The notes below the pieces were generated by a model. The model worked only from the letters and a program-made list of their open reading frames with translations, searched no databases and was not told the DNA's origin. 64,000 nt of DNA, from positions 1 through 64,000 of the forward strand of contig CAYIYZ010000002.1 in assembly GCA_964367935.1 (NCBI GenBank). The letters run 5' to 3'. Below, piece after piece: positions 1-9,859 of this stretch. Each line of letters opens with the position of its first letter. The stretch's first letter is position 1. The stretch is from Scatomorpha sp964367935 (GTDB lineage Bacteria > Bacillota > Clostridia > Oscillospirales > Oscillospiraceae). Position numbers and translations under genes: made by a program.

Positions 1-3000
1 CGAGCACTTGTAAGTCAAGTACGAGGTTATCGCCCACTACAACTTTCTGTGCATCATTTACATCAGCGGGGTCAGCCTCTTTTGCAATGAACTCAACTGT
101 TTTGCCCTCGGCTTCGTCTAAGATTGCATCCAACGCCGCTGTGTCGAACTCGGCTTCAATTTCATCGTCACCGTTGACGGTCAGGCTATCTCCACTCTCT
201 GCAAGCTCTTTGAAATTGTCAGCCGTGAGGGTTTCCTCGGAGTCAACAGTGTTGTCGGGTGCTGTTGCAACACCACCTACGCCACCGCCGCCACCGCCTG
301 TGGAAACAGGGACTGCCGGTGTTGCGGTGACAATATTGGACAAGGTACCTCCACCCTCAGTACCATGGCGTGCAAACAGCATCATGGTATATTCCGTGCC
401 GTTTTCCAGATTCGTCAGTTCATAGGAGGTCTTGTCCGGAGCAATCTGTAGCCAGTCATTTGAAATATAATCGTCCTTCCATTCACTTGTTTTGGCGTAG
501 ATCAGCAAATAGTCCATTAACGGTGCGCCTCCGTCAAAAAGCAAAGTCCAACTAAGGGTGATTTTGCTATCACCCGCCGTCGCTTTTATTGCAGTCACAT
601 CGGGTGTGTCGGGATTGATAAAGGTATCATTGGAGAGAAGTGAGCCAGTATACTCTCCCTTACCGCTTATCTTCACCGAAATATTCGTGAACACATCGTC
701 ACGGTCGGTGGTGTAAGTAGTTTCGATTGCTCCATCTATTGCAACACCGTCACGAAGCCACTGTATTGTGTAGTTTTCACCAAGGTCAGCAGTGGTCACG
801 CCGGTCATGTCCAACGTGAGCGTATCGTCATATGTGGCCACATTTTGCCCGTCATCACTGCTGATATCCACAGTGCCGCTCAACTGTTTTTGTCCCACCG
901 TTAAGCCGTTGCTCGTTAGCTCGCCCGTAAGATTTCCGTCGAAGGTGACCGTGCAGGTGATTGCTTTGTCACTGTCATCCGCAACCAAGGTGTAGGTTGC
1001 TGTGTTTGCGCCGGAAATGGCTACGCCATCACGTTTCCACTGATAGGTGGCGCTGCCCCATTCTATACCACTTACGGGTAGCACACCATTGAAAGCGCCA
1101 TTGTTGGGTCGGTCGACTTCCAACACATCTCCCACGTCCACCGTGCCTACGGTGCCGTTGTCGGTATTCAACTTAATGAGAAGATTTCCCGACGCTGGTG
1201 CTTGGGTGATAGTAAAGTTGGTTGATTGTGAGCCATCGCTGGGGGGCTTGTAGTTACTCCTATCATCGCCTTCGAGATAATCAATGCTGATAACAATGGG
1301 GCTCTGAGTAACATCATGCTCTCTGGCGGAATAGGCCGGTGTCACATAATCTCCCTCCAATACACCCGAGAGAGTAGCTGTGGGTCTTTGACGTTTGCCG
1401 TTAAAGACAAGGGAGGTATCGCTCCAAGTGATACTGACTTCTTTTTGCTCAATGGTAAAGTCAATCGTTTTCACGCCCTTATGTGTCGCCGTTTCTACGG
1501 TGACCACTGTGCCTGTGTAGGTTCCGGCATCGCTCCTGTTAGTCAGCTCTACGCCATTATGCACATAGGTGGTGCTCAGCACTTCACCGTAGAGGTTTTC
1601 TGTATCATTAAGTGTTGCCATGGGCAGGGTGTCACCGTATGTGCTGCTTGTTACTGTGAAATCATCGCTAATAATGGCCTTTTTGCCAAACACCGGGTAG
1701 GGATTTCCGACCTTCCAATAGTCAGCGGGTGAATTCATCGTCGTTGCGTTATAGTAATCCGCGCCGCCGTTGAGAGCGGCGAGGAGGCTCTCGTTCGGGA
1801 TATCATCATTATCTGTGTTGCCAACGATTGTCATGTCAATCGTAATCGCTGAGCTTGCATTTGCGAACGTTCCCACGTTAGTTACCGTTCCGTTGTCCGT
1901 GCCAACTGCGCCTATTTCAGCGTTGATGTCTGCCGTCTTTAGGAAATAGCTGTTCGTGATCGTAGCGCGAGTGCTATCGCTATACCCAACCACGCCGCCG
2001 ACATTTGAACCGCTACCGGTGACATCGCCTATATTGTAGCAGTTTCTAACACTTCCTAAAATGTTTACCCCAGCCACGCCGCCGACGTATGAGCTTGCGT
2101 CGGTGGCATTGCCTGTGACATCGCCTGTGTTGTAACTGTTAGTGACCGTGCTAGAAATATTACGTCCCGCCACGCCGCCGACGTATGTGTTATCTCCGTT
2201 ACCTGTGACAGTGCCGGTGTTGTAGCTGTTTATGATCTTGCCGTAAGTGGCGTTATACGCCACCACGCCGCCGACGTGTGAGTTGTTGCCGGTGGCGGTG
2301 ACTATGACGGAGCTGTTGCAGCCTATGATATCGCCTAAAGAGTATCCCACCACGCCGCCGACGTATGCATCCTCACCGCTACTCGTGACATTACCGGAAA
2401 CGCCGAGATTTTTTATCACGCCGCCAGCGTTTACATAGCGGAAAAGACCGACCATTGTCTCCGCCGAGTCGATGAAAAGATTAGTTATTTCATGCCCCGC
2501 ACCGTCAAATGTGCCGGCAAATCGGTTACTCTCATTGCCAATGGGCGTCCACTCGTGTCCTGCGAGAGAAATGGGGTTGCCGAGGGTAACCGTTTGCGTT
2601 GAGAAGTCGTCGCCGCCGCTCACCAAACTCGCAAAATGCGCCAGCTGCTCCGGGGTGGTAATTTCAATGGAGGTAGCAGTCCAGTCAACTCCACTACCGT
2701 CCGCAAAGTCGTTCCAGTAGGTTCTAAATACCGGGTACCCGTCGTTTTCTTCCTCTACTATCTCCCAGCCTTTTGCCATCACTGACAGGGTTATGTTGGG
2801 ATCAACGATCACGAGGTTACTATTGTTACACGCATGAGCCCCTGTGTTGAGGGCGCCGAAAAGATTCTCGTTTGGGATATCCTCATCATCTGTGTTGCCA
2901 ACGATTGTCATGTCAATCGTAATCGCTGAGCTTGCATTTGCGAACGTTCCCACGTTAGTTACCGTTCCGTTGTTCGTACCAACTGCGTCTATTTCAGGGT

Positions 3001-5041
3001 TGATGTCTGCCGTCTTGAGGAAATAGCTGTTTGTGACCGTGCTTTCGTTTTGGTTCTCACCTACCACGCCGCCGACTATTAAGCCGGTGTTGCCGGAAAC
3101 AGTGCCGGTGTTGTAGTTGTTTGTGATGGTGCCAGTGCCTCCGTTAATCCCCACCACGCCGCCGACGTATGCGATGTTTTCGCCTGAAACATCGCCGGTG
3201 TTGTAGTTGTTTGCGGCTATGCCGGTGTTAACCCCTACCACGCTGCCGACGACTGCCATGTTTCCGTTAGTGCCTGTGACAGTACCGGTGTTGTAGCTGT
3301 TTATGACTGCAGCATATTGGGAGTTGTTACCCACCACGCCGCCGACGTATGTGTTATCTCCGTTACCTGTGACAGTGCCGGTGTTGTAGCTGTTTATGAT
3401 TATGGAGTAGATTGTGGTATCCCCCACCACGCCGCCGACCACTAAGTCGCTTCCGATAGTGCCCGTGACATTTCCGTTGCTGTAGCTGTTTGCGACTATG
3501 CCATTGTTAAGCCCCACCACGCCGCCGACGTGTGAGTTGTTGCCGGTGGCGGTGACTATGACGGAGCTGTTGCAGCCTATGATATCGCCTAAAGAGTATC
3601 CCACCACGCCGCCGACGTATGCATCCTCACCGCTACTCGTGACATTACCGGAAACGCCGAGATTTTTAATCACGCCGTCATTGTTTACATAGCCGAACAG
3701 ACCGAGGTACAAGTCCGTCGAGTCTATCTGCAAGCCGTTGACTTCAAAGCCTTTTCCGTCAAATGTGCCATTGAATTGGTTGAAGGCACCGCCGATCGGT
3801 TCCCACATATGCCCTGTGAGGTCGATGGGCTTCGTGAGGGTGTAGCTTGCGCTACCGTATGTAGCGTTCTGCGCGTTGACCATGCTCGCCATCCACGCCA
3901 AGTCAGCGGCATCTTCGATTTGATAAATATCGCCTACTTGTGTCGGCTCTTCCGTCGCCACATAATCGCTCCAATAGGTCGCGAAAACGGGGTATCCCTT
4001 GTTTTCGTCCGTCTTGAGCATCCATTCTTCTGCCGGGATTGCAGGGCTTGTGTCGTTATACGCCGCCGTGCCGGCATTTAGGGCGGCTAATAGGCTGTCG
4101 TGGGAAATATTATTGGGATTTGACGTGCCATCTGTCAGTGTAATCTCTGAGCTTGCGGAGTCAAACGAGCCGATGTTTTGGACTGTGTTGTCGTTATCGC
4201 CGACTCCAACGCTTGTGCCCTTGTCGGTCATCCAATAGCTGTTTGTCGCCGTGGAGTCAGTGCTGTTCCACCCTACCAAGCCACCGACATTGGCATTAGA
4301 ACCCCCGCTAACCTCGCCGATGTTGTAGCTGTTTGTCACCGTGCCTTCACTCATCCCCACCAAGCCGCCGACATAGGCATTATTGCCTTCTGCTGAAACG
4401 GTTGCGCTGTTTGTGCTGTTTATGACCGCGCCACTGTTATACCCAGCCACGCCGCCGGCAGTGTTATATGCGGATTTTGCTTTGATGGTGGCGCTGTTTG
4501 TACAGTTAATTATCGTGCCGTAGTTATTTCCCGCCACACCACCGACGTAATTTGCCGCACTCACACTGCCACTGATGTTAAGGTTTTGCACTGTTCCGGT
4601 TTCATCTACCACGCCAAATAGACCTTGGTAGTTTTTATCTGTATTGATATACAGCCCCTTGATTTCAAACCCCGCGCCGTCAAAGTTGCCGGCGAAAAAG
4701 GCTGAGTCCGCTTGGCTAACATAGTAGCCTATCGGTGTCCATTGATTAGACGTATCATCGAGAGTTCCCTCGTTCAGCACAATGTCGCCCGTGAGTTTAA
4801 AGTGCTGCCCGTTATAGTCAGTACCGCCGTTTACGCTGCTCGCCAAAAAGGCAAGCTCCGCCCCGGTGCTGATTTGAAATGGGTCAGCCTCCGTGCCTGT
4901 GCCACCGGCAAAAGCTGTGGCAGTGTCGCCTGTCCACGCTTCCCCTACCGCCTGTGCAGGCAGTGCCGTCATGGGCAGCAGAACTGCAACCATTAGGCAG
5001 AGGGTGAGCGTAATGGATAATATTTTTTTCGTGTTTTTCAT
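1..5041 (-). CDS. GLUG-repeat / SLH surface protein, 3' end outside the window
   Basis: Large secreted protein. The frame is open from ATG at 5041 to the window edge (about 1,680 codons), so the C-terminus is missing. GGAGG lies 5 bases upstream of the ATG. The N-terminus has a signal peptide (MKNTKKILSITLTLC start, AQA-type cleavage), then many glycine-rich GLUG units (GGVVG...NSYNTG). The part at 1-300 is the conserved DSE-L-SDDFKELAESGDSL domain that precedes the SLH triplet in the paralogues at 12614 and 39932. SLH domains are therefore expected just past position 1 but are not seen. GLUG proteins are usually surface adhesins or S-layer-attached proteins; the ligand is unknown. The gene holds long internal duplications (2281-2418 against 3535-3668; 1801-1920 against 2878-2990). 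Confidence 0.9.
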   Translation of the reverse strand, partial: MKNTKKILSITLTLCLMVAVLLPMTALPAQAVGEAWTGDTATAFAGGTGTEADPFQISTGAELAFLASSVNGGTDYNGQHFKLTGDIVLNEGTLDDTSNQWTPIGYYVSQADSAFFAGNFDGAGFEIKGLYINTDKNYQGLFGVVDETGTVQNLNISGSVSAANYVGGVAGNNYGTIINCTNSATIKAKSAYNTAGGVAGYNSGAVINSTNSATVSAEGNNAYVGGLVGMSEGTVTNSYNIGEVSGGSNANVGGLVGWNSTDSTATNSYWMTDKGTSVGVGDNDNTVQNIGSFDSASSEITLTDGTSNPNNISHDSLLAALNAGTAAYNDTSPAIPAEEWMLKTDENKGYPVFATYWSDYVATEEPTQVGDIYQIEDAADLAWMASMVNAQNATYGSASYTLTKPIDLTGHMWEPIGGAFNQFNGTFDGKGFEVNGLQIDSTDLYLGLFGYVNNDGVIKNLGVSGNVTSSGEDAYVGGVVGYSLGDIIGCNSSVIVTATGNNSHVGGVVGLNNGIVANSYSNGNVTGTIGSDLVVGGVVGDTTIYSIIINSYNTGTVTGNGDNTYVGGVVGNNSQYAAVINSYNTGTVTGTNGNMAVVGSVVGVNTGIAANNYNTGDVSGENIAYVGGVVGINGGTGTITNNYNTGTVSGNTGLIVGGVVGENQNESTVTNSYFLKTADINPEIDAVGTNNGTVTNVGTFANASSAITIDMTIVGNTDDEDIPNENLFGALNTGAHACNNSNLVIVDPNITLSVMAKGWEIVEEENDGYPVFRTYWNDFADGSGVDWTATSIEITTPEQLAHFASLVSGGDDFSTQTVTLGNPISLAGHEWTPIGNESNRFAGTFDGAGHEITNLFIDSAETMVGLFRYVNAGGVIKNLGVSGNVTSSGEDAYVGGVVGYSLGDIIGCNSSVIVTATGNNSHVGGVVAYNATYGKIINSYNTGTVTGNGDNTYVGGVAGRNISSTVTNSYNTGDVTGNATDASSYVGGVAGVNILGSVRNCYNIGDVTGSGSNVGGVVGYSDSTRATITNSYFLKTADINAEIGAVGTDNGTVTNVGTFANASSAITIDMTIVGNTDNDDIPNESLLAALNGGADYYNATTMNSPADYWKVGNPYPVFGKKAIISDDFTVTSSTYGDTLPMATLNDTENLYGEVLSTTYVHNGVELTNRSDAGTYTGTVVTVETATHKGVKTIDFTIEQKEVSITWSDTSLVFNGKRQRPTATLSGVLEGDYVTPAYSAREHDVTQSPIVISIDYLEGDDRSNYKPPSDGSQSTNFTITQAPASGNLLIKLNTDNGTVGTVDVGDVLEVDRPNNGAFNGVLPVSGIEWGSATYQWKRDGVAISGANTATYTLVADDSDKAITCTVTFDGNLTGELTSNGLTVGQKQLSGTVDISSDDGQNVATYDDTLTLDMTGVTTADLGENYTIQWLRDGVAIDGAIETTYTTDRDDVFTNISVKISGKGEYTGSLLSNDTFINPDTPDVTAIKATAGDSKITLSWTLLFDGGAPLMDYLLIYAKTSEWKDDYISNDWLQIAPDKTSYELTNLENGTEYTMMLFARHGTEGGGTLSNIVTATPAVPVSTGGGGGGVGGVATAPDNTVDSEETLTADNFKELAESGDSLTVNGDDEIEAEFDTAALDAILDEAEGKTVEFIAKEADPADVNDAQKVVVGDNLVLDLQVL

Positions 5042-5091
5042 AAGCGCCTCCAGATATATGTATTGGGTGTAAGGATAATCTCTATTAGTTT

Positions 5092-5121
5092 AACATAAAG
5101 GAGCATCTGACGCAATGTCAT
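5092..5121 (-). promoter_or_regulatory. Predicted sigma-A promoter of the GLUG/SLH gene
   Basis: On the minus strand ATGACA (5121-5116) and TATGTT (5097-5092) are 18 bases apart, about 50 bases upstream of the start. The same arrangement is kept upstream of the paralogue at 17317 (17397-17368). The -10 box is also kept upstream of the 45712 paralogue, but the -35 is weaker there. Confidence 0.5.
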
Positions 5122-5234
5122 TAAGCGACAAAACGTCGAAAGTGAGACGGTAGGGAAGTGAAGTGATAGCATATAGGGGTGCCGCAAACAAAACATTCAT
5201 TTAGTCAGAACAGGCGATTGCCGGTATAAAGCAA

Positions 5235-5263
5235 TTGACACCAAAATTCGTTTGTATTAACAT
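5235..5263 (+). promoter_or_regulatory. Predicted sigma-A promoter
   Basis: TTGACA (5235-5240), 17-base spacer, TAACAT (5258-5263). It sits 44 bases before the small gene at 5307 and is the main reason to think that gene is real. Confidence 0.5.
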
Positions 5264-5306
5264 GTGTAATTATAATATAAAATAAAAGGGGTACAGAAAA
5301 CAGAAA

Positions 5307-5576
5307 ATGGATAAGAGAAATGCAATACTGGACAGGATGCCCGTAGAAGATGGAGTTTACTACACACTAACCGCTGCAAACTCCAATAAAGTTGAGCATA
5401 TTAAAAATGGTGGAGTGTGCAAAATCTATGATGGCAGAAACAACCACTTTGAAAGTAAAATCACTATACTATCAGAGGATAAAGTCATGAAAATTCAAGG
5501 AAAATTACGAGCTACAAATAACGCCTTCTTTAAAAGCACAGACAATCTGTTGGCGCTATCATTTTCAAAGCAATAG
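5307..5576 (+). CDS. Small hypothetical protein (89 aa)
   Basis: I do not recognise this protein. It is 89 residues, basic, with no signal peptide or membrane segment. The C-terminal half (ITILSEDKVMKIQGKL region) could form a few beta strands. Support for reality: a good promoter upstream (TTGACA-N17-TAACAT at 5235-5263) and AAAAGGGG at about 5284-5291, although the 15-base gap to the ATG is long. Base composition is more AT-rich than the flanking surface genes. It stands alone between two surface-protein genes and may be a remnant or a recent arrival. Confidence 0.45.
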   Translation: MDKRNAILDRMPVEDGVYYTLTAANSNKVEHIKNGGVCKIYDGRNNHFESKITILSEDKVMKIQGKLRATNNAFFKSTDNLLALSFSKQ

Positions 5577-6078
5577 ATTCATTAATAAAACCAATATTGA
5601 AATTAGCAATTTTAGTAGTGTTAATTAAAACTATGAGGTGCGAGCACGGGAAGCATAATAGTTAATTCGATAACTGCCGGATATGATAAAAAATGCAACT
5701 TATGATACAATTGTGTACAACTAAACGAAAAAGGTTTTAAAATAAGGATGCCGGAAGATCAAGCTCATACTTATACCGATATTTGAGTATGTCATAGCAG
5801 GGGAGGAACAGTGCTTCCCAATTTCCTGAGTGTCGGCTCTTCACTTGATGTGCAAATTGGGGCAGCTGAATTATGGTGAAGGATACTTTAGATTAAGGGG
5901 CTGCGAAAGAATTTTCGTAGCCCCACTTTTATCATTTGAATTCGTATCATTAATGTTTTTGTGTCCATAAAATTCTCCTTTTTGTATAATGTCTGCTATT
6001 GAAGCCGCATACCATATCACTTGCCAAAACGTAATGCGTGATCGGATAAAAGCGTTGCATGAACCGGTGGCTGTGCCA
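5577..6078. other. Intergenic stretch with a possible 22-codon ORF
   Basis: No protein family was recognised in about 500 bases. One short reading frame, GTG at 5811 to TGA at 5879 (22 codons), has a strong ribosome site (GGGAGGAACA directly before GTG) and is followed 17 bases later by an intrinsic terminator. That arrangement would suit a small peptide or a small RNA ending at about 5930. It could equally be the tail of a lost gene. Confidence 0.25.
5897..5930 (+). terminator. Intrinsic terminator
   Basis: GGGGCTGCGAAA pairs with TTTCGTAGCCCC (12 pairs including one G-U, loop GAAT) and is followed by ACTTTTAT. It ends whatever is transcribed from the 5600-5880 region. Confidence 0.6.
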
Positions 6079-6107
6079 TTGCATTTTTATACAAGTTATG
6101 GTATTAT
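6079..6107 (+). promoter_or_regulatory. Predicted sigma-A promoter of the 955-aa SLH protein
   Basis: TTGCAT (6079-6084), 17 bases, TATTAT (6102-6107), leaving a leader of about 30 bases before the ATG at 6144. Confidence 0.6.
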
Positions 6108-6143
6108 AAAGATATCTATCAAAAGAAAAGGGAGGAAAACACA

Positions 6144-9011
6144 ATGAAAAAAATCACATCAACATTTTTTATCGCATTGATGCTGGCATTTATGCTCTCG
6201 GTGACGGCTATGGCAGACAGTTATTCTGACATGCCAAGTGACTATTCAGCCACAGCGATGCAAAATGCGGTGGACAACGGCCTGCTCTCGGGAGCGGATG
6301 GGCTTTTGATGCCCGAAGAAAACCTTACCCGTGCGCAGCTGGGCGCCATCGTCGTCCGTGCCTTTGGCGCAAGCGAGATGGCAGATCTCGGCGAATTTCC
6401 CGATGTCATGCAGGGCGAGTGGTACTATGATTCCCTCGGTGCGGCGCTACATATGAAGGCGCTCGTAGGCGGCGACGGTCTCATGCGCCCCGACGATGCC
6501 GTGACGAGGCAGGAGGCCTTTGTCGTACTGGCACGTGTGTTTGGCATAGAAGCGGACGACACTGCCGCTTTGGACGCCTTCTCCGACAAGTCCGACGTGG
6601 CACCTTGGGCGCAAAGTGCGATCGCAGCCATGGTGGAGGGCGGCTATGTGCAGGGAGCTGACGGAAAGATTAACCCATTAGATAATATCAGCCGCAAGGA
6701 TTTTGCGGTGGTGATGGACAATCTGGTCGACCTCTACATCAGCGAGCCCGGCACGTATAGCGAAACGGTGGACGGCTCTGTGATGATCAACACCCCCGAC
6801 GTTGTGTTGCAGAACATGACCATCAGCGGCAACCTCATCATTGGTGATGGTGTCGGCGAGGATGAAGTTACTCTGGAGGACGTCACGGTAGAGGGTGAGA
6901 CCATCGTCCGTGGTGGCGGCATCAACTCCATCTACTTCAAGGGCACGACGAGTAGTCCCGTCGTCAGGCTGATGAAGGTGGACGGTGAGTTGCGCCTTGT
7001 TGTGGGGGATAGCGCTCAGACGGGCACTTTCATTGACGCGGTTTACATCGATGACGGAAGAGACGAAATCATCATCGAAGGTAACTTCACTACGCTCACA
7101 ATTGATCACAGTGTGCCCGTTCGCTTAGTTGATGCTGTGATTCAAAATGTTTACATCACTGATTCAGAAGCAAATGGCACCATGCTGAGCGTGACCGGCA
7201 CCAGCGCCATTGGCACGCTGTGGATAGAATCCGCTAATGTGGCGGTAGATGTCGATGCGAGTGCTGAGATTACGCGCATCGAGGCAAAGGGCACAGGCAG
7301 CATCATCACCGGCAAGGGTACGGTGGGCACTGTCAACGTCAACGGCAACGATGTTTCGGTTGAGACCGCCGGCACGCAGGTCAACGTGGGCGAAGGTGTG
7401 ACCGGCACAAGCGTCGATGGCGAGGCGGTCGAGGGCGGAGAATCGGTCAAGACACCCTCAGGCGGCAGCGGTAGTAGCAGTGGCGGCGGTAGTTCTCAGC
7501 CGTCCTATACCTACAATGTCTCGATTGTGAACACAACAGGAGGCGAAATCATGGCCAGTGTCACAGAGACGAACACGCCCAATACAGAGGTGACGATCTA
7601 CGTCATGCTGGATATGGGTTATGCACTTAAAGAGGGGTCGCTTAAGGTAACAGCGCCGAATGGCGCGGAGGAAGATATCCACTTTACGATGACAGAGCCC
7701 GGCACCTACACCGTCACTGCGGAATTTGTCAAGGTCATCGAGTCGATGGAGCTCTTTGTTGTGGACAGCGCAGAGGATTACGCAAGATTGACGGCGATTG
7801 ATTCAACAAAATGGCCGGCCTACGTAAGTGAAGAGGATGCGAACACAGACTTGAGCACCACCCCTCTCCTTGCGACCATCGTGACCGCCACACCGGAGTA
7901 TCCCTTTGAGGGGGATATTGTAAATCCTACGTTTTACCGCAATAGAAGTGAGATAACGGACGTCGCTACGGGAAGGGCAAGCGACGGGACACTATATGCA
8001 GCGACCAGCACTCTACCCACTCCCAAGAGCGGGGCGTACACCGTTTATGTCGGGTATAAAGGCGCGGGATATGAAGCATATTTGGCCCACAACGACCCTG
8101 CCGAGTCTACATATGAAGTCACCTTGCGATCCAACGTGACAAATGATACTCTTGTGTACATCTTGTCGGGCGAAGAAACAATCACCATTCCCTCAGTAGC
8201 CCAGATGGAGGGCTATGTGTTCAAGGGTTGGTATGTTGATGGCAAAGTTTTGGCAATCAATGAGGACAGCACAGCAACTTTCACCGAAGCCACCACCGTC
8301 ACAGCGGTGTACATGGAAATCACGCCGCAACCTGTGCAGCTTTTGGCTGATACTGCGGACATCAAATATTCCGAAATCTACGCCGCTGCCGGCGTCACCC
8401 TCTCCGACGGCATTGTCAAGGTGAATCAGATGAAGTTTGTCCAGTACCTTGCCGCTGTCTCAAATGAAGAAGTAACGGGAAAATTTCCCCATAATGATAC
8501 CCACCTAACTGTCAATCTGCAGCTCACTGCACCGGAGGGTGCTACGCAGGTGTCTATAGACGGCAATGCAATGGAAAACATTGATTCCGTGGTTACCGAG
8601 CCTGTGATTGCTGTAGCAAACCACAATAGCGTACCGGAAGCTGACAGTTCGACCAACCATCAATACCGGTGGTATAACGCTGGCGGAGAGTTGATTGCAG
8701 CCACAGAGGTTTCCCTGGGTCTGCAAACCACCAAGGTTACGAGCTTCACCGCTACAAATGGAGTGGAGCTTGACATAGCCCTCTATGCTCAAATCCCTAC
8801 TGTACGCATCACAACACCTGTGAACCTAACAAGTGCGGTGACTGTGCACGAAGGCCAAACCCTCACCATTGCAGCCGGCGGCGCACTGACGGGCGTGGAA
8901 GGTGCTCGTATTCAGGTTCATGATGGCGCCACCGTGAACGGTCTTGACGGCATTACAGGCGAAGGCTATTATGGGTGGGCTAATGGTGCTTGGAGTGTAG
9001 CGCCGCAGTAA
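6144..9011 (+). CDS. Secreted SLH-domain surface protein (955 aa)
   Basis: Cell-wall-anchored surface protein. GGGAGG lies just upstream of the ATG. A signal peptide covers residues 1-24 (cleavage after VTAMA). Three SLH repeats follow at about 25-70, 83-135 and 145-192, each with the TRAQ/TRQEA/SRKDF-type helix. Next is a repetitive beta-rich stretch (about 200-430) that reads like a small right-handed beta-helix, a Gly/Ser linker at about 440-452, further beta domains, and one InlB-B-like repeat around 690-727 (FKGWYVDGK). SLH domains normally bind pyruvylated secondary wall polymer. The SLH triplet is N-terminal here, whereas the GLUG paralogues carry it C-terminally, so this is a separate lineage. 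It is monocistronic, with its own promoter and a strong terminator. No catalytic motif was seen. Confidence 0.9.
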   Translation: MKKITSTFFIALMLAFMLSVTAMADSYSDMPSDYSATAMQNAVDNGLLSGADGLLMPEENLTRAQLGAIVVRAFGASEMADLGEFPDVMQGEWYYDSLGAALHMKALVGGDGLMRPDDAVTRQEAFVVLARVFGIEADDTAALDAFSDKSDVAPWAQSAIAAMVEGGYVQGADGKINPLDNISRKDFAVVMDNLVDLYISEPGTYSETVDGSVMINTPDVVLQNMTISGNLIIGDGVGEDEVTLEDVTVEGETIVRGGGINSIYFKGTTSSPVVRLMKVDGELRLVVGDSAQTGTFIDAVYIDDGRDEIIIEGNFTTLTIDHSVPVRLVDAVIQNVYITDSEANGTMLSVTGTSAIGTLWIESANVAVDVDASAEITRIEAKGTGSIITGKGTVGTVNVNGNDVSVETAGTQVNVGEGVTGTSVDGEAVEGGESVKTPSGGSGSSSGGGSSQPSYTYNVSIVNTTGGEIMASVTETNTPNTEVTIYVMLDMGYALKEGSLKVTAPNGAEEDIHFTMTEPGTYTVTAEFVKVIESMELFVVDSAEDYARLTAIDSTKWPAYVSEEDANTDLSTTPLLATIVTATPEYPFEGDIVNPTFYRNRSEITDVATGRASDGTLYAATSTLPTPKSGAYTVYVGYKGAGYEAYLAHNDPAESTYEVTLRSNVTNDTLVYILSGEETITIPSVAQMEGYVFKGWYVDGKVLAINEDSTATFTEATTVTAVYMEITPQPVQLLADTADIKYSEIYAAAGVTLSDGIVKVNQMKFVQYLAAVSNEEVTGKFPHNDTHLTVNLQLTAPEGATQVSIDGNAMENIDSVVTEPVIAVANHNSVPEADSSTNHQYRWYNAGGELIAATEVSLGLQTTKVTSFTATNGVELDIALYAQIPTVRITTPVNLTSAVTVHEGQTLTIAAGGALTGVEGARIQVHDGATVNGLDGITGEGYYGWANGAWSVAPQ

Positions 9012-9030
9012 CCCAAACCCCAAAACAACA

Positions 9031-9070
9031 AAGCCCCCTTGGCGCAGCGTGCGCCAAGGGGGCTTTTTCT
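9031..9070 (+). terminator. Strong intrinsic terminator
   Basis: Perfect 15-bp stem (9031-9045 with 9051-9065, AAGCCCCCTTGGCGC arm), loop AGCGT, then TTTTTCT. It lies 20 bases after the stop of the 955-aa SLH gene. Confidence 0.9.
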
Positions 9071-9092
9071 CGGTCACTGCGCAAGCACTGCG

Positions 9093-9145
9093 GCCTGTGT
9101 CATTTTTTTCATCCGAACTTTGTTCGAAAATTCCGTGACACAGGC
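9093..9145. other. Long inverted repeat with nested hairpin, leader of the decayed ABC operon
   Basis: GCCTGTGTCA (9093-9102) pairs with TGACACAGGC (9136-9145), and CGAAC/GTTCG (9114-9118 with 9122-9126) forms a hairpin inside. A further CAGGG/CCCTG stem lies at 9163-9180. It precedes a metal/corrinoid-type uptake operon, so a regulatory leader is possible. I could not match it to a known riboswitch (no cobalamin-box signature seen). Confidence 0.35.
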
Positions 9146-9182
9146 TGCTTTTCCAGTGTCAACAGGGAGCAAAAACCCTGAC

Positions 9183-9859
9183 TTAGAGATCCCGCATAGC
9201 TGGATGGACTTGATCAAAGAGGACTACCGGCGCAAGGTGAGTTATCGTGGCAAGGACGATCGCTCTTACTGCGAAGGGGTGCTCTTCACCCTGCACCAGA
9301 TGGGCGGGGAGGAGGCCATTCATAAGTTGGGTGGTAGCGTAAAATCTCGCCTACACCCTGCAGAAATGGCGAAGTTGGCCGGTACTCGCCGTGAGGAGGC
9401 TCCGGATGTGTCAGTTATTCCTGTCGCCTTTGCGCTTATGGCAAAGGCGAGACCTACGGTGGAGATAGTCTATCCAGCGGGGAAAACCTCGGTGATTATC
9501 CATATGATTGCAGAGTATAATCGATTGGGTATAAGTGTGGGGGTCATTAAGCTAGACTGTCTTATGACAGAGGATGATAAGCTATACCGTGAGCGAGATA
9601 TCCCCGTGCTCACTGGCCTTTCGGGTAATTTGTGTCCCGACCACTACTTTGCATCCAACGTGGAATACTGTATTAATTGGGGGCGGAAACAGGACAGGGG
9701 TGCAGTGTGCTCACAGAACTCATTGATGAGGGCACCGGGGTGCCAGAGGAATTGCGCCTGCGCTTCCAAATGCCGGCGGCCTTGTGCTCCTACTGTCTGG
9801 GCGAGACGAGAATTGGTGAGGAATATAATATGGGTAATGTACGGAGGATTGGCGAATGA
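9183..9859 (+). pseudogene. Broken P-loop GTPase gene of an ABC uptake operon
   Basis: Fragments of a HypB/UreG/CobW-like nucleotide-binding protein. One frame holds a damaged P-loop (YPAGKTS instead of GxxGxGKTS), a VGVIKLDCL strand and GLSGNLCPDHYF. The frame then breaks near 9685, and the C-terminal part (LRLRFQMPAALCSYCLGETR) continues in another frame to the stop at 9857-9859. Both the central segment and the frame are therefore lost. The start cannot be fixed; the text before about 9400 may include the end of another lost gene. The stop overlaps the ATG of the next gene (ATGA), showing former translational coupling. The family assignment is from motif memory only. Confidence 0.6.

Noticed and set aside
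1900..4560. Regularly spaced CCACCACGCCGCCGACGT-like repeats that resemble a CRISPR array
   Set aside because: The spacing of 60-75 bases and the repeat unit are explained by GLUG codon repeats in an open minus-strand frame. The repeats drift in sequence, the spacers are repetitive, and no cas gene is near.
9071..9190. Cobalamin or other metabolite riboswitch before the decayed uptake operon
   Set aside because: Inverted repeats are present but I could not find the conserved core boxes of the cobalamin or other classes I know.
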